From NCBI GenBank assembly GCA_046724035.1, contig JBKOVT010000175.1:1-9636 (forward strand): DNA of 9,636 nucleotides, in the 5' to 3' direction. The position numbers were made by a program, and so were the translations under genes. The notes beneath the pieces were generated by a model. That model searched no databases and had not been told where the DNA came from. It worked only from the letters and a program-made list of their open reading frames with translations. Below are positions 1 to 6,143 of this stretch, piece by piece. The stretch is from DATARH01 sp046724035. GTDB lineage: Bacteria > Pseudomonadota > Alphaproteobacteria > ATCC43930 > CGMCC-115725. Each line of letters starts with the position of its first letter. The first letter of the stretch is position 1.

Positions 1-18
1 CGGTATGTCGTTGGCCAT
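1..18 (-). CDS. Possible 5' end of a leftward gene (partial)
   Basis: Reading leftward from an ATG at 18-16 gives MANDIP before the window ends. Only six codons are visible, so the product cannot be named. The support is positional: a stretch with no convincing gene lies to the right, and an exact TATAAT lies upstream on the same strand (83-78). No good Shine-Dalgarno sequence is seen; the upstream bases read GATAAGC. It may simply be chance. Confidence 0.25.
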
Positions 19-77
19 GCTTATCGAAAATGCTTGCAAACCGGAGGCCGGGCGCGGCGCGCCGCCATTGGCTCGTT

Positions 78-83
78 ATTATA
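78..83 (-). promoter_or_regulatory. Candidate -10 box (TATAAT) facing left
   Basis: The minus strand reads an exact TATAAT here in very GC-rich surroundings, 59 bases upstream of the possible leftward ATG at 18. The best -35 at an 18-base spacing is GAGACG, which is a poor match. The call rests on the -10 alone. Confidence 0.25.
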
Positions 84-200
84 CGCCGCGGCCGTCACGA
101 TCGTCTCGGCTGCTGCGACACAAACCCGCACCGGCCCGCGACGGGCTAGCGACCCCTGGGGCAACCGGCTGCCGCCAACTCGCGGCGGGCTCCCGCTTCC

Positions 201-281
201 AGATCCCGGCGAAGGCCGGGATCCATCTTTCGGCCGCTCGTGCATCCGCATAAATGGGCCCGGGCCTGCGCCGGGGCCTAT
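201..281. repeat. Two-hairpin palindromic intergenic repeat (REP/mosaic type)
   Basis: The first unit is a perfect 9-bp inverted repeat, GATCCCGGC (202-210) and GCCGGGATC (215-223), with a GAAG loop. The second unit is GGCCCGGGC (257-265) and GCCGGGGCC (270-278), with a CTGC loop and one mismatch. The spacer is about 33 bases. Paired motifs of this form, a CCGGCGAAGGCCGG hairpin followed by a GGCCTGCGCCGG hairpin, are a common dispersed intergenic repeat in alphaproteobacteria. Only one copy is in the window, so dispersal is not shown here. Confidence 0.6.
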
Positions 282-373
282 GTTTCGCATTGGGGTTGGC
301 GATTGCGGCTCTCGTCGGCGCAACCAACCGCTGCCCACCCGGAGTTGGCACTATGCAATCTATGTTTGTGTAT

Positions 374-403
374 CACCTGAAATATCAGGTGGATTCAGGT
401 GAA
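374..403. promoter_or_regulatory. Candidate operator: three CACCTGA/TCAGGTG half-sites
   Basis: CACCTGA at 374-380 and TCAGGTG at 385-391 form a perfect 7-bp inverted repeat with an AATA centre. A second TCAGGTG follows at 395-401. Start-to-start spacings are 11 and 10 bp, about one helical turn each, as expected for cooperative binding of a dimeric regulator on one DNA face. No regulator is identified. The nearest gene starts are far away (18 and 861), so the target is unclear. Confidence 0.35.
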
Positions 404-567
404 TTGCCCTGCGGAACGGCGTCAAGCCCGGCAGGCACAGGCCGCGGCTTCGGCTCGCGATACGAGGCCAACTTTCGCGCAGGCTCCACAGCCTCTTCTC
501 CCTTTTACAGAATGCGGCGTATGTGAGAACAAAACAGGAATATTCAAGCGGCCCGTAACCGGCTTTT

Positions 568-861
568 TCAGGGCGGGGTGTGGCGCACGGGCTCGGCGTC
601 GGGGTGGCCGCGCCGCAGCCAGGTGACCGACGCGAAGGCGCCGAGCCAGGAGCCGGCCGCGGCGAACAGCACATAGACCGCGTTCTCGGTGTAGCTGATC
701 ACCGCGAATGCGGAGAGCATGTACCAGATGGCGCTCCAATTGGCGGCCCTGACGCGATGCCGGCCGCTGACCGCCGCGTTGAAGAACACGTAGGCCGCGT
801 CGGTCGCGGCGGTCGAGGCGAGCACGCCCAAGGCAATAAGCGGGTGGACGCCGAGGATCAT
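568..861 (-). CDS. Small conserved-looking integral membrane protein, function unknown
   Basis: This is a 97-residue protein I cannot assign to a named family. Three hydrophobic segments are visible: about residues 4-30 (with a buried Asp21), 40-57 and 60-80. They are separated by a short basic loop (SGRHRVRAANW, about 32-42) and followed by a polar, proline-rich tail. Aromatic and small residues in helices 2 and 3 (for example AIWYML, YVLFAAAGSW) are typical of a real inner-membrane protein rather than a chance frame. The start is well supported: AGGGGG at 872-867 lies 5 nt before the ATG. It is divergent from the YdiJ-type gene, with 92 bp between the two starts, so both promoters must lie there. 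No terminator is clear after its stop. Confidence 0.7.
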   Translation of the reverse strand: MILGVHPLIALGVLASTAATDAAYVFFNAAVSGRHRVRAANWSAIWYMLSAFAVISYTENAVYVLFAAAGSWLGAFASVTWLRRGHPDAEPVRHTPP

Positions 862-866
862 GAGTT

Positions 867-872
867 CCCCCT
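867..872 (-). promoter_or_regulatory. Ribosome binding site AGGGGG of the 97-aa membrane protein
   Basis: AGGGGG on the minus strand ends 5 nt before the ATG at 861. It fixes the start and is one of the better reasons to accept this small gene. Confidence 0.6.
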
Positions 873-940
873 ATGTCTGACGCGGACCATGCCGCGCGCG
901 AGCTAATCGCCGATGGCGATAGCCGTTGACGCGCCTTGGC

Positions 941-944
941 GGAG
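941..944 (+). promoter_or_regulatory. Ribosome binding site GGAG favouring the ATG at 954
   Basis: GGAG ends 9 nt before ATG 954. The TTG at 936 has no such sequence. The competing ATG at 987 is preceded by GGGAAAG (976-982), a weaker match. Confidence 0.4.
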
Positions 945-953
945 CCGCCTCTG

Positions 954-3908
954 ATGGCGAGATTAGACGTTTCCCGGGAAAGCCCGATGCCGCTCGATAG
1001 TCCTGGCCACCCAAAAACCAGTCGGCACGATCCCGGCTCGCCGCGGCTCGAAGCGCGCCTGAAGCGCGAATTGCAGGGCGAGGTCTTGTTCGACCGGTTC
1101 AGCCGCGGCCGGTATTCGACCGATGCGTCGATCTATCAGATCGAGCCGCTCGGGGTCGCGGTGCCGAAGGACCGAGAAGATGTCGCGGCGGCATTGACGA
1201 TCGCGCGGGAGGAGGGGGTGCCGGTCTTGCCGCGGGGTGGTGGCACCTCGCAATGCGGCCAGACCGTGGCGCGCGCGCTCGTCCTCGATTGCAGCAAATT
1301 CATGGACGGGGTTGTCGCGCTCGATGTCGAGAACCGGCGCGTGCGTGTCCAGCCCGGCGTCGTCATGGAGCGGCTCAACGCGCGGCTGCGGCAACACAAG
1401 CTCTGGTTCCCGGTCGATGTCTCGACCGGCGACCGCGCGACGATCGGCGGCATGACCGCGAACAACAGCTGCGGCTCGCGATCCATCCGCTACGGCAACA
1501 TGGTGCATAATGTGCGGGCGATCGACGCGATCCTCGCCGACGGCACCGCGGCGCAGTTCGCCGAGGTGCCGGGAAATTTCGGTGAAGATGTCCAGCCCGA
1601 GCGCTATCGCGGCCTCGTGCGCGACATGCGCGCCTTGCACCGGCGCGAGGCCGACGAGATCGAGGCCCGGTTTCCGAAATTGCTGCGGCGGGTGGGCGGC
1701 TACAACATCGACATGATCAATGATGCGGGCCACAACATGGCGCATCTCCTGGTCGGGTCGGAAGGGACGCTCGGCTTCTTCACCGAGATCGAATTGGATC
1801 TGCAGCCGATCCCACCGCACCGAGTGCTCGGCATCTGTCACTTTCCGACGTTCTATCAGGCGATGGATGCGACGCAGCACATCGTCAAGCTGGGGCCGAG
1901 CGCGTGCGAGTTGGTCGACCGCACGATGATCGAATTGGCGCGCAACAACGCGGTGTTTCGCCCGATCGTCGACCGGTTTGTCCAGGGCGAGCCGGAAGCG
2001 ATATTGCTGACCGAGTTCGCCGGCGAGGATGCCGAGGACAATCTGCGACGCCTGAAGCAGCTCGTCCAATTGATGGGCGATCTCGGCTTTCCTGGTGGTG
2101 TGGTCGAGGCGACCGATGCGGCGTTCCAGAGCGCGGTGTGGAATGTGCGCAAGGAAGGCCTCAACATCATGATGTCGATGAAGGGAGACGGAAAGCCGAT
2201 CTCCTTTATCGAGGATTGCGCGGTGCGGCTCGAGGACCTCGCCGAATACACCGACCGCCTGACCCAGGTGTTTCACAAGCACGGTACTTACGGCACGTGG
2301 TACGCGCATGCCTCGGTCGGCTGTCTGCATGTGCGGCCGGTGCTGAACGTCAAGCAGGAGCTCGACGTCAAGAAGATGCGGGCGATTGCCGAGGAAGCTT
2401 TCGCGATGGTGCGCGAATACAAGGGCTCGCATTCGGGCGAGCATGGCGATGGGCTGGTGCGCTCGGAGCATCACGAAGCGATGTTCGGGCCGCGCATCGT
2501 GCGCGCCTTCGAGGAGGTGAAGGACAATTTCGACCCGGCGGGGCTGTTCAACCCGGGCAAGATCGTGCGGCCTTCCAAGATGGACGACCGCAGCCTGTTC
2601 CGCTTTAAGCCGGGTTACCGGCAAGTGCCGATCGATACGGTTTTGGATTGGGCGGAATGGGGCGGCTTCGCCAATGCCGCCGAGATGTGCAACAACAACG
2701 GCGCGTGCCGGAAATCCGACCCCGGCGTCATGTGCCCGTCCTACCGCGCGACGGGCGACGAGCAGCATTTGACGCGGGGGCGCGCGAACACATTGCGGCT
2801 GGCGCTATCGGGGCAGCTCGGGGCGGACGCGCTGGTCTCGGACGCGATGCGCGAGACGATGTCGCTGTGCGTTTCGTGCAAGGGCTGCAAGCGCGAATGC
2901 CCGACCGGCGTCGACATGGCGAAGATGAAGGTCGAGTTCCTGTACCACTACAAGAAGCGGCACGGGCTGAGCTTGCGCGACCGCGCCATCGCGTATTTGC
3001 CGCGCTATGCGCCTTATGCGGCGCGGGTAGCGCCGTTGTTGAATTTGCGCAACCGGGTGCCGGCATTAGCCGCGCTTGGCGAGAAGGCGCTCGGCCTCAG
3101 CGCGCGGCGCTCATTGCCGGAATGGTCGCGCGAGTATTACCGCGGCAGCACCGATACCGGTCCCGAAGGCGGGCGCAACGTCGTGTTGCTGGTCGACACC
3201 TTCAACCGCTATTTCGAGCCGGAGAATGCCTGGGCCGCCGAGCGGGTCTTGGCGCGCGCCGGCTACCGAGTGAATACGCCGGAGCCGGCGGTCGGGCGGC
3301 CGCTGTGCTGCGGCCGCACCTTTCTTGCCGCTGGTCTCGTCGAGGAGGCAAAGGCGGAGGCGCGGCGCATGATCGCGGGGCTGAAGCCCGATATCGCCGC
3401 CGGCAGACCGATCATCGGGCTGGAGCCGGCATGCCTCCTGACGTTACGCGACGAATTTCCGTCCTTGCTGCCGGGCGAGGATGCGAAAGCGCTCGCGGCG
3501 CATGCCCAGCTGTTCGAGGAATTTGTCGCGAGCGAGCGCAAGGCCGGGCGCTTCGATTTGCCGATGAACCCGATGCCGGGCAGGACCGCGCTATTGCATG
3601 GCCATTGCCACCAGAAAGCGTTCAACACCGCCGGAGCCGCGGCCGAGGCGCTGCGGCTGATCCCGGAGCTGAATGTCGAGACGTTCGACTCGACGTGCTG
3701 CGGCATGGCGGGCTCATTCGGTCTCGAAGCCGAGCATTACGATGTGTCGCTCAGGATCGGCGAGCTCGGCGTCTTGCCGAAGATGCGCGCGGCGGCGCCC
3801 GACACGTTGCTAGCCGCTTGCGGCACGAGCTGCCGCCACCAGATCGCCGACGGGGCCGGGCGCGAGGCCCGCCATATCGTCCGAATATTGGACGAGGCAT
3901 CGACCTAA
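954..3908 (+). CDS. FAD-binding and (Fe-S)-binding oxidoreductase, YdiJ type (putative D-2-hydroxyglutarate dehydrogenase)
   Basis: The protein has 984 residues from ATG 954, close to the roughly 1000 of E. coli YdiJ, which has the same three-part layout. An N-terminal PCMH-type FAD domain has PRGGGTSQCGQT (93-104) and NNSCGSRSIRYGN (170-182). The FAD-oxidase C-terminal domain has HASVGCLHVRP (452-462), SGEHGDGLVRSEH (494-506) and FNPGKIVRP (532-540). An iron-sulfur segment follows: three cysteines at 579, 585 and 594, then CVSCKGCKRECP (639-650), a classic 4Fe-4S motif. The last part carries two CCG cysteine-rich modules (CCG at 785-787 and 915-917, HCHQK at 884-888), as in GlpC and heterodisulfide reductase. 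YdiJ-type enzymes oxidise D-2-hydroxyglutarate to 2-oxoglutarate and pass electrons through FAD and the cluster to an acceptor. The exact substrate is an inference; D-lactate or glycolate are alternatives. TTG 936 and ATG 987 are alternative starts; ATG 987 begins MPLDSP and would suit the TTGACG at 926-931. Confidence 0.92.
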   Translation: MARLDVSRESPMPLDSPGHPKTSRHDPGSPRLEARLKRELQGEVLFDRFSRGRYSTDASIYQIEPLGVAVPKDREDVAAALTIAREEGVPVLPRGGGTSQCGQTVARALVLDCSKFMDGVVALDVENRRVRVQPGVVMERLNARLRQHKLWFPVDVSTGDRATIGGMTANNSCGSRSIRYGNMVHNVRAIDAILADGTAAQFAEVPGNFGEDVQPERYRGLVRDMRALHRREADEIEARFPKLLRRVGGYNIDMINDAGHNMAHLLVGSEGTLGFFTEIELDLQPIPPHRVLGICHFPTFYQAMDATQHIVKLGPSACELVDRTMIELARNNAVFRPIVDRFVQGEPEAILLTEFAGEDAEDNLRRLKQLVQLMGDLGFPGGVVEATDAAFQSAVWNVRKEGLNIMMSMKGDGKPISFIEDCAVRLEDLAEYTDRLTQVFHKHGTYGTWYAHASVGCLHVRPVLNVKQELDVKKMRAIAEEAFAMVREYKGSHSGEHGDGLVRSEHHEAMFGPRIVRAFEEVKDNFDPAGLFNPGKIVRPSKMDDRSLFRFKPGYRQVPIDTVLDWAEWGGFANAAEMCNNNGACRKSDPGVMCPSYRATGDEQHLTRGRANTLRLALSGQLGADALVSDAMRETMSLCVSCKGCKRECPTGVDMAKMKVEFLYHYKKRHGLSLRDRAIAYLPRYAPYAARVAPLLNLRNRVPALAALGEKALGLSARRSLPEWSREYYRGSTDTGPEGGRNVVLLVDTFNRYFEPENAWAAERVLARAGYRVNTPEPAVGRPLCCGRTFLAAGLVEEAKAEARRMIAGLKPDIAAGRPIIGLEPACLLTLRDEFPSLLPGEDAKALAAHAQLFEEFVASERKAGRFDLPMNPMPGRTALLHGHCHQKAFNTAGAAAEALRLIPELNVETFDSTCCGMAGSFGLEAEHYDVSLRIGELGVLPKMRAAAPDTLLAACGTSCRHQIADGAGREARHIVRILDEAST
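970..981. promoter_or_regulatory. Perfect 12-bp palindrome at the 5' end of the YdiJ-type gene
   Basis: TTTCCCGGGAAA is fully self-complementary. It lies between the two candidate ATGs (954 and 987). If translation starts at 987, it would sit in the leader, just past a possible promoter (TTGACG 926-931, 18-base spacer, TCTGAT 950-955), where an operator would be expected. If 954 is the start, it is coding sequence. No regulator is assigned. Confidence 0.25.
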
Positions 3909-3912
3909 GACC

Positions 3913-3922
3913 GTTCGCCAGA
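3913..3922 (+). repeat. Left copy of direct repeat GTTCGCCAGA flanking the SIR2-HerA insert
   Basis: GTTCGCCAGA occurs 4 bases after the YdiJ-type stop codon and again at 5655-5664, just after the HerA remnant. The bases that follow also agree with a one-base gap (ACCCGCC here, GCCGCC on the right). The pair brackets the low-GC segment. It could be an insertion footprint or a coincidence. Confidence 0.4.
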
Positions 3923-4057
3923 ACCCGCCGAGTAGAAGTTATTGTATCGAAGACGCCGGGTTGCTTTGGCCGTCGCCTTGCTGAGTGGCCGACAGATTTT
4001 GGTGCCTGAAATTGCATCATGCCCTAGAATCGAAAACGCGTGTGCTTGTAATTTACG

Positions 4058-5300
4058 ATGATCACGAGCAGTCACAACCCAGACCGGTTCATGAGCGACT
4101 TGAGATTAATCTTGTCTCACGGCCGGAAACGATTGGGGCTGCTCATCGGCGCGGGCGCACCATTCTCGATCAAGGTCAATCCGACGACTAAGGAGCTCGC
4201 AACCGACGGCGAACCCCTCATTCCGACGGTTCCCGCTCTCACCGCAGCGGTTGTTGCCGCGCTTTCGGCAGAGGACAAAGCGATCGTTGAAAGGATTACT
4301 GCGGAACGAGGCGGTAAACCGAATATCGAAGACATACTCTCGCGCGTTCGTCTACTCGGGCGAGCGATCGGGACAGAAACAGTCCACGGATATGATGCCA
4401 ATCACTACGAAACTTTAGGGCAGTCAATTTGCAATAAGATAGGTCAGTTAGTCGGGCCTCTGCTTCCGCTCGAACCCAATCCGTACACCGAATTGGTTGC
4501 TTGGATAGGCGGCACGTCTCGCGAAAGCGCAGTGGAGATATTTACGACGAATTACGATCTATTAATCGAAGAAGCTCTCGAACGAGCCCGGGTTCCCATA
4601 CTTCGACGGATTCTCTGGGGGACATTTGCCCTTCTTCGATCCCTCAAGCGTAGCAAGTGACGATCTTCCGGCAAGATGGACACGGGTTTGGAAGCTCCAT
4701 GGCTCGTTAGGGTGGTCGTTCGAAGGCGGGCAAGTGGTGCGAGACGGGCAGAGAACTACCACTCAGCTAATTTACCCCGATCATCTAAAATATGAGCAGG
4801 TGCAAAGACTCCCTTATTCTGCCTTATTCGAAAGGTTTCGCCGATTTTTGCTGACTCCTGACACGCTGTTGCTCTGTTCCGGATTTTCATTCGTTGATGC
4901 CCACGTTAGCTCAGTCCTTGAGGAGGCGCTTTCGGCGAATGCTAATGCTGCGGTATTCGCATTTCAGTACGGGTCGTTAGAAAGCGAAGGGCTTGCATGC
5001 AAGCTAGCGCACACTCGGCCCAATCTCAGCGTCTATGCATCTGACGGGGCGGTGATCCGTGGTGTATCAGGGCCTTGGCTGTTAGGCGATTCGCCCAACC
5101 GAGAGTGGCTACAGATCAGACAAACGTTCTGGGGTAAGCGCGGGGGAACAGGTACCGAACTCTTTACTCTCGGCGATTTTGCGGAGTTGGCGCGCTTTTT
5201 CAGTCTCGCCGGCGCGGGCCGGATAGTCGTGAACGAGAATCTAGCACAACAAGTGAAGGTGGCCGATCCCGTCAATGGAACCGACACCGTTCCGAAATGA
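4058..5300 (+). pseudogene. SIR2 family NADase of a Sir2-HerA defence locus, frameshifted
   Basis: In intact Sir2-HerA antiphage systems the SIR2 subunit consumes NAD+ on infection, in a complex with a HerA ATPase ring. Here the first reading frame (from ATG 4058) carries the NAD-binding GLLIGAGAP (27-35) and the SIR2 signature FTTNYDLLIEEALE (162-175, Asn165). It runs true to residue 180 (RVP, codon 4595-4597), then goes out of frame and stops at 4660. One base less in the CCC run at 4595-4597 restores YFDGFSGGHLPFFDP, leading to VWKLHGSLGW with the likely catalytic His (4698-4700, about residue 214 of the joined protein) and CSGFSFVDAH further on. The joined product would be about 413 residues. 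HerA overlaps the stop by ATGA. ATG 4091 is an alternative start; no strong Shine-Dalgarno is seen. G+C is markedly lower than in the neighbours (24 of 60 at 4381-4440, 27 of 60 at 4801-4860, against 38 of 60 at 2881-2940), so I infer lateral gain. A sequencing error at the CCC run is the main alternative to true decay. Confidence 0.82.
4595..4599 (+). other. Frameshift site in the SIR2 gene
   Basis: The frame reading ALERARVP must shift by one base to continue as YFDGFSGG. The break falls in or next to CCCAT, which fits one extra base in the C run. No stop codon or Shine-Dalgarno-like sequence marks it as a programmed shift site. Confidence 0.7.
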
Positions 5301-5646
5301 ACACCCGTGATCCAACCTTTCTTGGAAATGTAGCTGCGGTAGCAGGCGCGACGGTCACAGTGCATTTGGCTGAGTCGCTCGCGTCGGGACTAGCAATCAT
5401 CGACGGCTATACCTATCGGGTCGGGCAAGTCGGCAGCTTTGTACGAATACCTCAAGGATATCAAGATTTATATGGAATCGTCTCTGACGTTGGTGCGGCG
5501 GCTGTTCCGGAGACGGCACGCACTATCGCCCCGGAAACGGGCAGATGGATGCGGGTCCAGCTCGCAGGAGAGACCATGCGGGCTCTAAAGGTCAATTTTT
5601 GAACACTTATATTAGGAATGCGTATCCCTATTCTCGGGTAGGATGA
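5297..5646 (+). pseudogene. herA: HerA-like ATPase remnant: HAS-barrel only, ATPase missing
   Basis: The start ATG 5297 overlaps the SIR2 stop (ATGA), the usual tight coupling of this pair. The open frame runs to 5602 (101 residues). It has the HAS-barrel pattern of bacterial defence HerA: LGNVAAVAGATVTVHL (9-24), then YRVGQVGSFVRIPQGYQDLY (41-60) and GIVSDVGA (61-68). After GRWMRVQLAGE (about 82-92) the frame is lost. A different frame from 5581 reads GSKGQFLNTYIRNAYPYSRV and then meets TGA at 5644-5646. That fits the F..gI..YP..GD stretch that normally leads to the RecA-like core. Nothing like the Walker A or Walker B motifs follows, and the GFA gene arrives from the other strand at 5705. 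HerA of such systems is usually 500 or more residues, so at least 80% is gone. The loss of the motor makes a working system very unlikely, even if the SIR2 frameshift were an error. Confidence 0.78.
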
Positions 5647-5658
5647 ACCAATTGGTTC
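5645..5658. repeat. Perfect 14-bp palindrome at the HerA break
   Basis: GAACCAATTGGTTC is fully self-complementary. It begins exactly where the HerA similarity ends and shares its last four bases with the right copy of the GTTCGCCAGA direct repeat. It could be an operator, a remnant of a small palindromic repeat, or a hairpin that promoted the deletion. Confidence 0.45.
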
Positions 5659-5664
5659 GCCAGA
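5655..5664 (+). repeat. Right copy of direct repeat GTTCGCCAGA
   Basis: It matches 3913-3922 exactly over 10 bases and is followed by GCCGCC where the left copy has ACCCGCC. Together the two copies enclose the SIR2 gene, the HerA remnant and the leader, about 1.74 kb. Confidence 0.4.
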
Positions 5665-5705
5665 GCCGCCTCTCAACGCCACCACCCACGGTGCGGGAGA
5701 GGGGC
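5665..5705. terminator. Imperfect hairpin between converging genes
   Basis: GCC-CCTCTC (5665-5674, one bulged G) can pair with GAGAGGGGC (5697-5705). A smaller CACC/GGTG stem (5680-5683 with 5690-5693) fits inside the loop. It lies between the rightward HerA remnant and the leftward GFA stop. There is no T run on either side, so this may be a repeat fragment rather than an intrinsic terminator. Confidence 0.25.
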
Positions 5706-6139
5706 TATCGCGTCGGGTAGGATCGGCCGGGAGGGTAGGTCAGGTATTTCGGCAATGCCGGATCCATGTGATCCCAGGGCTGGGCGCTCTTGACGAAGAT
5801 GTCGGCCTCCGGCTGAAAGACGCTCGGGTCGTCGAGCGAGCCGACGCGAAGGCCGACGATGTCCGGCCGAGTCGAGACCTGGACATAGAGAGGCGAGCCG
5901 CAATCGCCGCAGAAGGCGCGGATGATCTCGTTGCCGCTATCGGCCTTGCCGACATAGCGCTTCGGGGCGCCCTGGGTGATGCGGAAGCCGGCCGCCGGCA
6001 CCCGGATTGCCGCGATATAGGCGGTGCCGCTCGAACGCTGGCAGTCGCGGCAATGGCATTGCAGCGAGAAGACCGGGTCGCCCTCGCTCTCGTAGCGCAC
6101 CGCGCCGCACAGGCACCCGCCGGTCCGCTTGTCGGTCAT
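5705..6139 (-). CDS. GFA/CENP-V family zinc-binding protein
   Basis: A 144-residue protein with the full cysteine set of the GFA fold: GGCLCGAVRY (C9, C11), CHCRDC (C28, C30, C33) and FCGDCGSP (C77, C80), with the usual domain length. The family is named after glutathione-dependent formaldehyde-activating enzyme, but most members, and probably this one, have no proven substrate. It is a cytoplasmic zinc protein with no signal peptide. I chose ATG 6139 over 6163 because GGAGGA sits just before it and the family normally begins close to the first CxC. It converges on the SIR2-HerA remnant and diverges from the deacylase gene. Its composition matches the chromosomal genes, not the insert. Confidence 0.88.
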   Translation of the reverse strand: MTDKRTGGCLCGAVRYESEGDPVFSLQCHCRDCQRSSGTAYIAAIRVPAAGFRITQGAPKRYVGKADSGNEIIRAFCGDCGSPLYVQVSTRPDIVGLRVGSLDDPSVFQPEADIFVKSAQPWDHMDPALPKYLTYPPGRSYPTR

Positions 6140-6143
6140 GGCA

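Larger units (their letters stand above)
19..567. other. 549-bp stretch with no convincing gene
   Basis: Several open frames cross this stretch, but they run through palindromic repeat sequence, are low-complexity (rich in Arg, Pro, Gly, Ala), and have no recognisable domain or good ribosome binding site. I therefore read it as intergenic. It holds a two-hairpin palindromic repeat (201-281) and a cluster of three CACCTGA/TCAGGTG half-sites (374-403). The part from about 350 to 560 is less GC-rich than the flanks. I see no tRNA and no transposase fragment. Confidence 0.5.

Noticed and set aside
375..400. A lux box (LuxR-type quorum-sensing site)
   Set aside because: ACCTG and CAGGT are the right half-sites, but lux boxes are 20 bp overall. 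Here the dyads span 16 or 26 bp, and no luxI/luxR gene is present.
254..526. 90-residue plus-strand frame starting with a hydrophobic stretch
   Set aside because: Its start lies inside the palindromic repeat, it has no ribosome binding site, and it crosses the half-site cluster. The early hydrophobic run looks accidental.
548..566. Rho-independent terminator (AAGCGGCCCGTAACCGGCTT then T run)
   Set aside because: The T run is on the plus strand, where no gene precedes it, and the stem has only 4 continuous pairs before mismatches.
963..2768. 601-residue open frame on the minus strand
   Set aside because: It is antisense to the YdiJ-type gene and is a product of its GC-rich third positions. 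It is rich in Arg, His, Leu and Ala, with no domain and no ribosome binding site.
2648..4009. 453-residue plus-strand frame overlapping the YdiJ-type 3' half
   Set aside because: It is out of frame with a gene whose Fe-S and CCG motifs are unmistakable. The translation is low-complexity Arg/Ala/Gly.
4590..4602. Programmed +1 frameshift making full SIR2
   Set aside because: There is no in-frame stop at the shift point, no upstream Shine-Dalgarno-like stimulator and no classic slippery sequence. HerA is broken too, so decay or a read error is simpler.
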